A stretch of 64,000 nucleotides of DNA, taken from NCBI RefSeq assembly GCF_009617875.1, contig NZ_BLAV01000001.1:4216001-4280000 (forward strand), in the 5' to 3' direction. The position numbers were made by a program, and so were the translations under genes. Positions 34,217-43,397 of the stretch are shown here, piece after piece. Source of the stretch: Prolixibacter sp. NT017. GTDB taxonomy: Bacteria; Bacteroidota; Bacteroidia; Bacteroidales; Prolixibacteraceae. Under the pieces are notes generated by a model that saw only the letters and a list, made by a program, of their open reading frames with translations, ran no database searches and had not been told where the DNA came from. How positions within the stretch are numbered: the stretch's first letter is position 1; each line of letters starts with the position of its first letter.

Positions 34217-36277
34217 ATGACTGAATCCGGAACCTTAGAAAACGATTTTTTAAGCAAAACGACCGCTGCCATTGAAGAAAATTTGTCGAACGAGCAGTTC
34301 GGCGTATCGGAGCTGGCGCACGAAATGGGCATGAGCCGCTCCAACCTGCTCCGCAAGGTGAAAAAGCAGACCAACCTTTCGGCCAGTCAGTTTATTCGTC
34401 AGGTACGCCTCGAGGCGGCCATGGAGCTGCTGAAAGAAACGTCACTGACTACTTCGGAAATATCGTACCGCGTAGGATTTGGCAGCACTTCCTACTTCAT
34501 TAAATGCTTCCGCGACCAGTACGGCTATCCGCCCGGCGAAGCAAAGAATAAGGCTTCCGCCGAAGAAGAAACGGTTCCGGAAGAGCTTCCGAAGAAAAAG
34601 AGAAGTCTGGTTTGGTTATGGGCCATTATTCTGGTTGTTATTACCGCCAATATCATCTACCTCATCGTCGGTCCGATGGCCGAAAAGCCCAAAACGCAGG
34701 AGAAATCCATCGCGGTGCTGCCTTTCATCAACGATAGCAACGACTCCACCAATGTGTATATCATCAACGGTGTCATGGAATCCATCCTCAACAATCTTCA
34801 AAATATTCAGCATTTGCGGGTGATTAGCCGCACTTCCGTGGAAAAATACCGCCATCACCCCGAGCTCATTTCCGAAATTGCCAAAGAGCTCAACGTGACC
34901 TATGTGGTGGAAGGCAGCGGACAGAAAATCGGGGACCACATCCGGCTGAATGTGCAGCTGATTGAAGCCAATGGCGACAAACACCTGTGGGCGGAACAGT
35001 ACAACCGCGAAACGAAGGATATCTTCTCGTTGCAAAACGAAATCGCTAAAAATATCGCTGAAAAGATTGAGGTCATCATCACACCGGAAGAACAGAAGCG
35101 TATCGACAAAGTGCCGACCCGGAATCTGGTTGCTTACGACTATTTTCTGAAGGCGCTCGAGTATTTCCACAAAGGCACGGGCGAAGGACTGAAGAGAGCT
35201 CTCCCATTATTTAAAAAAGCGGTGGAACACGACTCAACATTTGCCCGCGCCTACGCCGATATCGCCATTGCTTACTATTACCTCGACATTAGCCAAACCG
35301 AAAAAAAATACGGTGCTGAAATCAACGAGAATGCCGACAAAGCGCTGCTGTACGATTCTCAGCTGCCGCAGAGTTTAATGGCCAAAGCACTGTTCTATAT
35401 GCACAGTAGAGAGTACAAACTGGCCGAACCTTACCTGCTGAAAGCGCTGGAATATCACCCCAATTCCGCCATGGTGATCAATCTTCTGTCCGACTTTTAT
35501 ACCACCTACTCTCCCAACTCCGAGAAGTATCTCGAATATGCGCTGAAAGGTGCACAACTGGATATTGCCGCCAATGACTCGGTGACTGCCAGTTTCATCT
35601 TCCTGCACATCAGCAATGCCTTTATTCAAAGCGGTTTTGTTGATGAAGCGGAAAAGTATATCAATCAGTCGCTGGCCTATCATCCCGATAATCTCTACTC
35701 TCAATATGTGAAAGCGTACATTCAGTATGCCCGGAATCCAGACCTGCAAAAATTACGGACTCGTCTGATTGCCGTGCTAAAAAAGGATACCACCCGGTTG
35801 GATGTGTTGCAGGAGGTAGGAAAAATCTGTTACTACCAGCGCGATTACGAAAGTGCTTATTTCTATTACCAACCGTTCATCGCTGCCAAAGAAAAGTATC
35901 ACCTGGCGATTTTTCCGGGCGAAGATGCCAAAATTGGACTGGTATTAGCCCAGGTCGGACAAACCGAAAAATCAGCTGAATATTTGCAGAAGTACAAAGC
36001 TTTCGCTGAAGGCGACCAATCGATTTACAAGCACCTAAGCCTGGCGATGTACTATGCATACGAAAACCAAACGACCAAAGCAATCGAACAGTTGAAGCTT
36101 TTTTCAGAGCAACAGGATTACTACTACTGGGTGATTCTTTTCCTCAAAATCGATCCACTGATCGACAATATGAAGGACCATCCTGAAGTCAAAAAGCTTT
36201 TGCACACCATCGACATCAACTTCCAAAAACATCACCGGGAAATGAAGACTTCGCTGGAAAAGAAAGGGGTGATTTAA
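34217..36277 (+). CDS. Membrane-anchored AraC regulator with TolB-like and TPR domains
   Basis: A 686-residue protein. Residues 11-110 form an AraC-type double HTH (FGVSELAHEMGMSRSNLLRKV, then EISYRVGFGSTSYFIKCFRDQYG). One membrane helix follows at about 130-152 (LVWLWAIILVVITANIIYLI). Residues 164-290 are a TolB-N/adenylate-cyclase-associated domain (SIAVLPFINDS, YVVEGSGQKIGDHIRLNVQLI). The rest, to about 650, is TPR-like helical repeats (FARAYADIAIAYYYL, KALEYHPNSAMV). The HTH would be cytoplasmic and the sensing part periplasmic, like the one-component regulator CadC. It probably controls the divergent acyltransferase gene. Confidence 0.88.
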   Translation: MTESGTLENDFLSKTTAAIEENLSNEQFGVSELAHEMGMSRSNLLRKVKKQTNLSASQFIRQVRLEAAMELLKETSLTTSEISYRVGFGSTSYFIKCFRDQYGYPPGEAKNKASAEEETVPEELPKKKRSLVWLWAIILVVITANIIYLIVGPMAEKPKTQEKSIAVLPFINDSNDSTNVYIINGVMESILNNLQNIQHLRVISRTSVEKYRHHPELISEIAKELNVTYVVEGSGQKIGDHIRLNVQLIEANGDKHLWAEQYNRETKDIFSLQNEIAKNIAEKIEVIITPEEQKRIDKVPTRNLVAYDYFLKALEYFHKGTGEGLKRALPLFKKAVEHDSTFARAYADIAIAYYYLDISQTEKKYGAEINENADKALLYDSQLPQSLMAKALFYMHSREYKLAEPYLLKALEYHPNSAMVINLLSDFYTTYSPNSEKYLEYALKGAQLDIAANDSVTASFIFLHISNAFIQSGFVDEAEKYINQSLAYHPDNLYSQYVKAYIQYARNPDLQKLRTRLIAVLKKDTTRLDVLQEVGKICYYQRDYESAYFYYQPFIAAKEKYHLAIFPGEDAKIGLVLAQVGQTEKSAEYLQKYKAFAEGDQSIYKHLSLAMYYAYENQTTKAIEQLKLFSEQQDYYYWVILFLKIDPLIDNMKDHPEVKKLLHTIDINFQKHHREMKTSLEKKGVI

Positions 36278-36311
36278 AACGGCTGATGAAAAATCAGTAC
36301 TAGGCTAACTA

Positions 36312-36905
36312 TTAAAGTATTTGCTTAAATCCGTCCAACAGCATCTGAACAGCCATCATCACCAGAATCATTCCCATGAAACGTTCGAGGGCGATCAAGC
36401 CGCGCTGTTTCAACACTTTGATAAGAGCTGGTGCCACTAACAGGATAATGAAGGACATAATCCAGGCAATCACCAGGGAAAGAACCAAACTGACACGGTT
36501 ACCGGTGCTCCCCTGCGACATCAGGATTAACATGGACAGGACGGACGGACCGGCAATCATCGGGATGGCTATGGGAACAAGGAAAGGCTCTCCTCCGGGC
36601 GTTTGGCCCATCACTCCTTCCGGCTTCGGGAAAATCATCCGCAGACCAATAATCAACAGGATGATTCCTCCGGCAATGGTCACCGCCTCTTTTTGCAGGT
36701 GCATAAAGTTCAGCATAGGTCTTCCGGTAAAAATGAAAAACACCAAAATCCCCAGGGCAATCAGCAACTCCCGAATGATGATGGTCCGCTGACGTTTCAG
36801 TTCAATTCCTTTCAGCACTGCCAGGAGTATCGGTATGTTACCAATCGGGTCCATGAGCAAAAACAACAAAACGGCTGCCGACCAGATAGAATTTCCTGAT
36901 TCCAT
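36312..36905 (-). CDS. MarC family integral membrane protein
   Basis: A 197-residue protein with six hydrophobic segments. Recognised by LLFLLMDPIGNIPI at the N terminus, the GGIILLIIGLRMI helix, PIAIPMIAGPSVLSMLI and the final helix GMILVMMAVQMLLDG, which are typical of MarC/UPF0056. The family was once linked to multiple antibiotic resistance in E. coli, but that role was not upheld, and its function is unknown. Single gene, convergent with the AraC-TPR gene, with the stops 34 bases apart. Confidence 0.92.
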   Translation of the reverse strand: MESGNSIWSAAVLLFLLMDPIGNIPILLAVLKGIELKRQRTIIIRELLIALGILVFFIFTGRPMLNFMHLQKEAVTIAGGIILLIIGLRMIFPKPEGVMGQTPGGEPFLVPIAIPMIAGPSVLSMLILMSQGSTGNRVSLVLSLVIAWIMSFIILLVAPALIKVLKQRGLIALERFMGMILVMMAVQMLLDGFKQIL

Positions 36906-37004
36906 GATGATTTAAATTGATTAGGTTACACTTTTGTCCAAATCAGAATAGAGAACAAGATTCCGGCAGAATAGTTTCCTGCTGAATTTGCCTTTGCAAT
37001 AATA

Positions 37005-37040
37005 AGAAAACCCGTCAGGTTTTGGAAGCCTGACGGGTTA
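37005..37040 (-). terminator. Terminator after the GH92 gene
   Basis: AACCCGTCAGG pairs perfectly with CCTGACGGGTT, with a T-run on the minus strand. Confidence 0.85.
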
Positions 37041-37071
37041 GGCACCGGGAACGAATTCCCTTACAATATCT

Positions 37072-39282
37072 TTACTGAAACAGTTGCTTGTTGGGTTCCG
37101 GTCCCATATCGAAGACCAGTGTGTCGCCGTTCATAATTTCGTCCTGCGTGATGTATGAACGATGCAACTCATTCCCGTTCAGTTTCACAGACTGCACATA
37201 CAGGTTATCCTCCGATGCATTGGGTGCCTTTACGGTGAACACCTTGCCGGGAGCGACGGTAATCTGCGCTTCCTGAACTATCGGAGAACCTAACTGATAT
37301 TGCTGGTCGGCAGGACTGACCGGGTAGAAGCCAAGAGCACTGAACACGTACCACGCCGACATCTGGCCGCAGTCTTCGTTTCCACAAAGACCGTCGGGTG
37401 CGTTGTAGTACATTTCGGTTTGAATCTGACGGTTCAGTTCCTGCGTACGCCATGGCTCCCCAGCATAATTGAACAGATAGGTGATGTGATGACCCGGCTC
37501 GTTACCCTGTGCATACCCACCAATCAAGCCGGAAATGTCGGGAGAAGCTTCGGCGCCTTTTACACCGTGTTTCAAAGCAAACAAAGTGTCGAGCTTGTCA
37601 GCGAAAGCTTTTTTGCCACCCAGCAAATCTATCAAACCGGGCACATCCTGCGGAACTTCCCACAGATACTGCCAGGCATTTCCTTCGGTGTAATCGCTCT
37701 GACGATGCTTGGAATAGGCTGGATCGAAATCGCCTGTCCAGCTTCCGTCCAGTTTTTTCCCACGGAAGAAACCGGTTTTCGAATCGAAAATGTTCTTGAA
37801 ATTCCGCGAACGTTTCAGGAAGTAATTGTAATCATCGGTCTTGCCTAATTTCTTTGCCACCAGCGCCACGCTATAATCATCGATGGCATATTCGAGCAGT
37901 TTCGAAACCGATTCGTTTACCTTATCAGCCGGAATGTAACCGAGCTTTTTGTAGTAATCCAGTCCGTCGCGATCCGACATCATGGTATTTTTCATTGCCT
38001 CGTAGGCCTCTTCGCGATTGAAATCGCCAATATTTTTCAGAATGGCTTCCCCAACAACCGGTACGCCGCTGTTGCCCACCATACAGAACGTTTCGTTACC
38101 TTCCAGTTCCCAAACGGGTAACAGGCCGGTCTGCTTGTAATGGTCGAGCATGGTTTTCACCATATCGTTCACGCGGTCGCGGTGCATAAACGTAAACAGC
38201 GGATGCAAGGCACGGTAGGTGTCCCACAACGAGAAAACGGTGTAACGCTTGTAACCGTTCGCTCTCATCGTACTGCCATCGACACCTTTGAAATCGCCGT
38301 TCCGGTCGGAGAAAAGTGCCGGCGCCACCATGGTATGATACAGTGCGGTGTAGAAAGTAGTTTTCTGGTCGGGATCGCTTGACTTGATACGAACTTTATC
38401 GAGCTCTTTTTCCCATGCATCACTGGCTGCCTGATGAACTGCATCGAAATCCCAGTTCTCCGGTGCCGATGCGAGATTGGCCATGGCATTGTCTACCGAA
38501 ACAGAGGAAACTGCCACTTTCACCATCACCTGGCTTTCGCCGAACGTGAAAACACCCACTTTCTCCGCATCCGTCGGCGCATCGAAAATCTTTGATTTCT
38601 GAATTGGCGCACTGAACCGGGCTACGAAGAAAACGTGCTGGTCGGCTGCCCATCCATGCGAAAAACGTTTCCCGGTAATGGTATGATCATCCACTACCGT
38701 GATGGCGGTTTCGTAGGGTTTGTCCCAATTGATGGCGAAACCGAGGTTCAGCATAATGTTGTGCTCTCCCTCGTCGGGAAAAGTATAACGCTGCCATCCG
38801 GAACGCTCGGTTACCGTCATTTCGGCCCGCACATCGCGATCCTGTAATGTTACGGCATAATATCCCGGCGAAGCCATCTCTTCGTCGTGCGAAAAAGTAG
38901 CTGCATACTTTTTGGTAAAGTCTGCATTTTTTTCACCCGGCTTGTATGTTACGGGCTCATTCACCGGAAGGAAAGAGAGATCGGCCAAATCGCCGATGCC
39001 GGTTCCGCTCAGATGCAAATTCGAAAATCCGGAAATGATGCTGTCGGAATAGTGGTAACCGGAACACCAGTCCCAGCCCGAAACGCCGTTATCAGGGCTC
39101 AACTGTATCTGTCCGAACGGATAAGCCGCTCCCGGATAAGTATGTCCGTGGCCTGCAGTACCGATAAACGGGTTGACAAAATCGGTCAATCGCTCCGGCT
39201 GCTGCACTGTCTTCTTTGTTGGTTGGCAAGCCACTGCCAACAACATAATCCCGGTAAGTAAAGGAAGAATGTTACGAATCAT
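37072..39282 (-). CDS. GH92 alpha-mannosidase lipoprotein
   Basis: A 736-residue lipoprotein (lipobox LAVAC, Cys19). The N-terminal beta-sandwich starts DFVNPFIGTAGHGHTYPGA, the hallmark of GH92. The catalytic (alpha/alpha)6 domain contains QGNEPGHH (catalytic-site Glu region) and NEDCGQMSAWY near the C terminus. GH92 enzymes are calcium-dependent, inverting exo-alpha-mannosidases (most often alpha-1,2) that trim N-glycans or yeast mannan. The lipid anchor places it at the outer membrane or cell surface. No SusC/SusD pair is adjacent, so it appears to be a stand-alone enzyme and is separate from the beta-mannan genes at 45-49 kb. Confidence 0.93.
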   Translation of the reverse strand: MIRNILPLLTGIMLLAVACQPTKKTVQQPERLTDFVNPFIGTAGHGHTYPGAAYPFGQIQLSPDNGVSGWDWCSGYHYSDSIISGFSNLHLSGTGIGDLADLSFLPVNEPVTYKPGEKNADFTKKYAATFSHDEEMASPGYYAVTLQDRDVRAEMTVTERSGWQRYTFPDEGEHNIMLNLGFAINWDKPYETAITVVDDHTITGKRFSHGWAADQHVFFVARFSAPIQKSKIFDAPTDAEKVGVFTFGESQVMVKVAVSSVSVDNAMANLASAPENWDFDAVHQAASDAWEKELDKVRIKSSDPDQKTTFYTALYHTMVAPALFSDRNGDFKGVDGSTMRANGYKRYTVFSLWDTYRALHPLFTFMHRDRVNDMVKTMLDHYKQTGLLPVWELEGNETFCMVGNSGVPVVGEAILKNIGDFNREEAYEAMKNTMMSDRDGLDYYKKLGYIPADKVNESVSKLLEYAIDDYSVALVAKKLGKTDDYNYFLKRSRNFKNIFDSKTGFFRGKKLDGSWTGDFDPAYSKHRQSDYTEGNAWQYLWEVPQDVPGLIDLLGGKKAFADKLDTLFALKHGVKGAEASPDISGLIGGYAQGNEPGHHITYLFNYAGEPWRTQELNRQIQTEMYYNAPDGLCGNEDCGQMSAWYVFSALGFYPVSPADQQYQLGSPIVQEAQITVAPGKVFTVKAPNASEDNLYVQSVKLNGNELHRSYITQDEIMNGDTLVFDMGPEPNKQLFQ

Positions 39283-39483
39283 TGGTCACAAAAGTTTGTT
39301 TTACAAATAGGATAAAAATTCACTGATAAAAATACCGAAAGTTCCAGAATAGACTAAAAATTATAAAAGTAAATCCGTCTGAAAACATTTCTCGTTTACG
39401 GATTTCTTACTCACAATGATTCAAACCGGAAACAATTGCCTAAGCCGGAGCCGATTCATCCTTCCCCTTTCGGGAACATTTGC

Positions 39484-39491
39484 TATTTTTG
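39484..39491 (+). promoter_or_regulatory. Probable -7 box of trpS
   Basis: TATTTTTG matches TAnnTTTG, 42 bases before the trpS start. No convincing -33 TTG is seen at the right distance. Confidence 0.45.
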
Positions 39492-39532
39492 CATCTGTTT
39501 TATTCATAAGCAAATCATAACAACACAACGAT

Positions 39533-40540
39533 ATGACCACCAAAGTGCCTACAGTCGTAAGCGGAATCCGCTCAACCGGGAATCTTCACCTGGGAAATTA
39601 TTTCGGGGCGGTAAAGAATTTCGTGCAGATGCAACATGACATGAACTGTTATTTCTTTATTGCCGATATTCACTCGCTGACCACGCACCCACACCCCGAT
39701 CACCTGTACCAGAATGTGCGGCAGGTACTTTCGGAATACCTTGCCTGCGGACTCGATCCGGAAAAAGCCACCCTTTTTATCCAGAGTGACGTTCCGGAAA
39801 TTACCGAAATGTACACTTTCATGAACATGAATGCGTACCTGGGCGAGTTGGAAAGAACGACTTCATTTAAAGATAAGGCCCGGAAGCAACCCGATAACGT
39901 GAATGCCGGGCTCTTGACCTACCCGGTGCTGATGGCGACCGACATTATCATCCACAAAGCACATTTTGTCCCGGTAGGAAAAGATCAGGAGCAAAACCTG
40001 GAAATGGCGCGTACATTTGCCCGCCGTTTCAACCGGATGTACAAGGTGGAAGAGTTTCCGATTCCCAAGCCTTTCACATTCGATGGCAAGGATATGATTA
40101 AGATTCCGGGACTGGACGGTTCAGGAAAAATGGGTAAATCGGAAGGAAATGCCATTGGTTTGGCCGAAGATCCCAAAAGCATTCGCAAGAAGGTGATGCG
40201 CGCCGTAACCGACGCCGGTCCGACCGAGATGAACCAGGAAAAGCCGGAGCCCATTCAGAATCTGTTTACACTATTGAACGTGGTTTCGACACCTGATACC
40301 GTGAAGCATTTCGACGATGCCTATAATAACTGTTCCATCCGCTACGGCGATTTGAAAAAGCAGTTGGCCGAAGACATCATCAACTTTACGACGCCCATAC
40401 GGGAGCGAATTGAGGACATTGTGAAGGATGATGCCTATCTGGGAAAAGTAGCCAAAATGGGAGCTGAAAAAGCCCGTGAATCGGCTTCTCAGACGCTGAA
40501 GGAAGTTCGTGAAATCATCGGTTTCCGGAAATTCTACTAA
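39533..40540 (+). CDS. trpS: Tryptophanyl-tRNA synthetase
   Basis: A 335-residue class I aminoacyl-tRNA synthetase that charges tRNA-Trp. The ATP-binding HIGH motif appears as TGNLHLGNY, and the KMSKS loop as GKMGKSEGN. Between them lie the tryptophan-recognition part (SDVPEITEMYTFMNM) and the KDQEQNLEMAR helix. Length is typical. Monocistronic, with a -7 box upstream and a weak hairpin with a T-run beyond its stop (about 40570-40597). Confidence 0.96.
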   Translation: MTTKVPTVVSGIRSTGNLHLGNYFGAVKNFVQMQHDMNCYFFIADIHSLTTHPHPDHLYQNVRQVLSEYLACGLDPEKATLFIQSDVPEITEMYTFMNMNAYLGELERTTSFKDKARKQPDNVNAGLLTYPVLMATDIIIHKAHFVPVGKDQEQNLEMARTFARRFNRMYKVEEFPIPKPFTFDGKDMIKIPGLDGSGKMGKSEGNAIGLAEDPKSIRKKVMRAVTDAGPTEMNQEKPEPIQNLFTLLNVVSTPDTVKHFDDAYNNCSIRYGDLKKQLAEDIINFTTPIRERIEDIVKDDAYLGKVAKMGAEKARESASQTLKEVREIIGFRKFY

Positions 40541-40597
40541 CGGATTAATCAACTTTATCATTATATTTTCGAAGACCCTGACTGATGCCGGGGTTTT

Positions 40598-41266
40598 TCA
40601 TTTGCGCTTCTCCCGTTTCGTCAAGTGAAACAATACTCCTTTATCGAACGGCGACCAGATGGACGTGGGAATCCCGGCTGTTTTCAACGCATCGTTCACC
40701 CACACATTGCAGGTGTGGAAACAGGTGAAATGGCCATTGGCTTCGAAAAAACGATCGGAAGGCGTGTAGCCCGCGTGAGGTATTTCGATGATGTGACCAA
40801 GGCTGTCGGTAGTGAAAGAGGTTCGGATATAAGCAAGTAGCTTTTTTCGTTGTTCCGGACAAAGCTGTACTTCATGCCACGAGTTTCCGCGAAAGCGGTA
40901 ATCGTCTATATGCATGGCTGATGGTGTTCTCAGGAAAAGCGCGCGAAAAGCTGTTTTGAAAGTGAGGTCGGCCCAAGTAGGTGTGGTGAGATAAAAGCCG
41001 CGATCGCCCCAACCAAAGGAGACAAAACGGGTTCCGGGCGTTAGTTGCAATTCTTCTGCGAAAGCGGTATCGAGCTGATTGAGGGGAACGATGATGCTCA
41101 GATGAACACCATTCGTGGTAACGTAAACGAGTTTCTTTTCCGGGCAAACCGAAGGTGCAGGATGTGTGGAAAGGACCGATAAAACAAACGCCGCCAGGAA
41201 ACCGGCGACGATTGTTGATATGATTAATCCTGCCGATAAGACGAGTACGCGGAAAACATGTTTCAT
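40598..41266 (-). CDS. DUF2459 / TIGR02117 family protein
   Basis: A 222-residue protein. I start at the ATG at 41266 (MKHVFRVL). One N-terminal membrane helix (about residues 5 to 35) is followed by an extracytoplasmic domain with YVTTNGVHLSIIVPL, FVSFGWGDRGFYLTTPTW and the C-terminal CFHTCNVWVNDALKTAGIP. The Cys and His residues in that last part recall NlpC/P60-like cysteine hydrolases, although the activity of DUF2459 is not established. Members were noted near urease genes in some bacteria; none is present here. The MaoC gene lies 39 bases upstream on the same strand, so the two may be co-transcribed. Confidence 0.8.
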   Translation of the reverse strand: MKHVFRVLVLSAGLIISTIVAGFLAAFVLSVLSTHPAPSVCPEKKLVYVTTNGVHLSIIVPLNQLDTAFAEELQLTPGTRFVSFGWGDRGFYLTTPTWADLTFKTAFRALFLRTPSAMHIDDYRFRGNSWHEVQLCPEQRKKLLAYIRTSFTTDSLGHIIEIPHAGYTPSDRFFEANGHFTCFHTCNVWVNDALKTAGIPTSIWSPFDKGVLFHLTKREKRK

Positions 41267-41305
41267 GGTGATTTCCGTCAACCCGGCTTAGAGGAAACCG
41301 GATGT

Positions 41306-41770
41306 TTATTCGAAATGGTAGAGGAAAATCAGTGTAGCAGTGAGCGCCGGCTTTTTGCTGTCTTTGATTTCCAGCGTTACGTCGAGCTGTGCTTTCGTAA
41401 TGCCCCGGAGATTCATAATGGAATTCACCTTGGCGTGCAACCGCACTTCGCTGTCGACACGGACCGCTTCCATAAATTTCAGCTTATCGATTCCGTAGTT
41501 TACGAGCATTTTCACATTGTGGAACTCGGCAATCTGCTCCCACAGGTAAGGCAATACCGACAGGGTCAGATAACCGTGCGCGATGGTGCTTTTGAACGGG
41601 CTCTCGGTTTTTGCCCTTTCGGGATCGGTGTGAATCCACTGGTGATCGAGGGTGGCATCGGCAAACAAGTTGATTTGATCCTGGGTAATTTTCAGGTACT
41701 CTGATGTTCCCAAATCCCTGCCATCATACGCCGCAAACTCATCGTAGCTGCCAATAACTAATTTACTCAT
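41306..41770 (-). CDS. MaoC-like (R)-enoyl-CoA hydratase
   Basis: A 154-residue hot-dog-fold protein. The hydratase motif is ADATLDHQWIHTDPERA, with the catalytic Asp and His, followed by IAHGYLTLSVLP. MaoC/PhaJ-type enzymes add water to trans-2-enoyl-CoA to give (R)-3-hydroxyacyl-CoA. The length fits a single-domain bacterial member. No polyhydroxyalkanoate or fatty-acid genes are next to it, so the pathway is open. Same strand as the DUF2459 gene, which follows closely. Confidence 0.88.
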   Translation of the reverse strand: MSKLVIGSYDEFAAYDGRDLGTSEYLKITQDQINLFADATLDHQWIHTDPERAKTESPFKSTIAHGYLTLSVLPYLWEQIAEFHNVKMLVNYGIDKLKFMEAVRVDSEVRLHAKVNSIMNLRGITKAQLDVTLEIKDSKKPALTATLIFLYHFE

Positions 41771-41864
41771 CGTTCAATTTGGTTTTAATTTTTGATTCAG
41801 ATGGCAAGATAAAGCATTTTCGGCAATCCTCCGACGGGAAATAAAAAGGGCGGAAGATAAAAAA

Positions 41865-42965
41865 CTATGATTCTTCCGATTCGGTATCCTGTTTTTCCGG
41901 TTCCTCTTCCTCTGTCACTTTTCCGGTATCGCTAAGAAAAACAGCGAAAGGCCGTAGTGTCGGAACCTCTTCCAATATAATTTTCACGACACCGACAATC
42001 GGGATGAACAACACCATACCCGACACGCCCCAAACCATACCACCAACGATAACCGAGATGAGCACCACAAATGCATTGATTTTGGTAGAAGAGCCCACCA
42101 GCCACGGACGAACCAGGTTTTCCTGCAAAATATTGGCTGCCCAGAGCAACCCGAGGGTGAGTAGTGGAACAAGCAACGAATCGGAAGTGAGCAGCGCGTA
42201 GCCTACCACCACAATCATGGCAATCAGGTTTCCCACGTACGGAATCAGGTTCAGCAGGGCAATCATTACCGCAAAGAACAGCGCGTAATTCACGCCCAAA
42301 CTGATCAAGACAATGAAATCCATCACCGCGGTTGTTGCCGTTAACCAGAGAACGCCCACCAGGTATTTCTCAATCATCTTCTGTATTTTGAAGAAGACAT
42401 GACTCACCGATTCGCGGTTTTCCCGATCGCGGTAGCGCTCGCGCACAAATTTGGCAGGTAATTCACGGTAGTACAACAGAAAATAGACGAACACCGGCAT
42501 CAGGAAAACATACATGAGCGTTTGGCCGATGGTGGTTACGTGTTTCAAAAAGTACGAAGCCACTTTCTCCACTTGTCCAACCAACAGCTTTTGCAAATCG
42601 CTTCCCTGAGGAATGATATTTAAGTGTGCCTCAATAAAATCTTTGGCATCGTTGATGTAAACCGACAACTTCCCGGTAATGGAAGGCAACTCGCTGCTGA
42701 TGGCCACCACCTGCGAGCCGAGAAAATAAAAGAGCGCCCCGATAATGATGAGAAACAGTACCAGCGACGTCAGGATAGCCAGCGGCCGTTTCCAGCCATG
42801 CTTTTCCAGGAAAATCACCAGGGGAACCAGCAGGAAAGAGAACAAAATGGCCCACGCCAGCGGTACCAGAATACTGCGGCCAACAATCAGGAAAACAATC
42901 ATCAGGGCGATGGTGGCGCTCCAGTAAAAATATGCGGGGATATTCGGCTTGATTTTTTTGTCCAT
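41865..42965 (-). CDS. AI-2E family transporter (PerM/TqsA-like)
   Basis: A 366-residue inner-membrane protein with about eight hydrophobic segments. There are two near the N terminus (ALMIVFLIVGRSILVPLAWA), a long soluble part with LPSITGKL and DLQKLL, then the conserved LNLIPYVGNLIAMIVVV and the IVGGMVWGVSGMVLFIPI loop. The acidic tail (VTEEEEPEKQDTESEES) is probably cytoplasmic. The family was named for autoinducer-2 export in E. coli TqsA, but many members act otherwise, for example in Na+/H+ exchange or in cell-envelope export. Single gene. Confidence 0.9.
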   Translation of the reverse strand: MDKKIKPNIPAYFYWSATIALMIVFLIVGRSILVPLAWAILFSFLLVPLVIFLEKHGWKRPLAILTSLVLFLIIIGALFYFLGSQVVAISSELPSITGKLSVYINDAKDFIEAHLNIIPQGSDLQKLLVGQVEKVASYFLKHVTTIGQTLMYVFLMPVFVYFLLYYRELPAKFVRERYRDRENRESVSHVFFKIQKMIEKYLVGVLWLTATTAVMDFIVLISLGVNYALFFAVMIALLNLIPYVGNLIAMIVVVGYALLTSDSLLVPLLTLGLLWAANILQENLVRPWLVGSSTKINAFVVLISVIVGGMVWGVSGMVLFIPIVGVVKIILEEVPTLRPFAVFLSDTGKVTEEEEPEKQDTESEES

Positions 42966-43192
42966 TGTTGTTATTTGTTCAGGTTAAGTCTGTTTGCTCA
43001 TAATAACCGCCGAACGCCGGATTTCGTTCATTTTGCCGGTAGAAACAACGGCTGCCTCAGATTTTCAGGCCTTTCTTATTTCTGCCGTAAGGCTTTTAAT
43101 GTAAGAATAGTAGCGACAAAGGCTGCAACCAGCCAGCCCGATTGCTTTTGGTGACTTGCCTTCGATTGATTAATTTTAAGGAAATTTCACAG

Positions 43193-43227
43193 AAGGGTGA
43201 GCCAGTTCGGTATGACTCTCCCTTTTT
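43193..43227 (+). terminator. Terminator-like hairpin without an upstream gene
   Basis: AAGGGTGAG pairs with CTCTCCCTT (one mismatch), followed by a run of T on the plus strand. The nearest upstream gene is on the other strand, so no known transcript ends here. The rest of the 42966-43397 gap holds no other clear element. It may end a small RNA, or act as an attenuator before the symporter gene at 43398. Confidence 0.55.
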
Positions 43228-43397
43228 TTATGTTCATCGCTGAGACAGATGAATAACCGATACCCGTCGCCGGAAATCCGGGGTACATCGTAAGCCCCAT
43301 TCCGCCTAACCCTTTTGCAGGAAATACATCCGGGTATTATCAAAAAAAATATTCATACCGAAACCTTTTGTTAGCCTAATCAAAATATCGAATTCAT

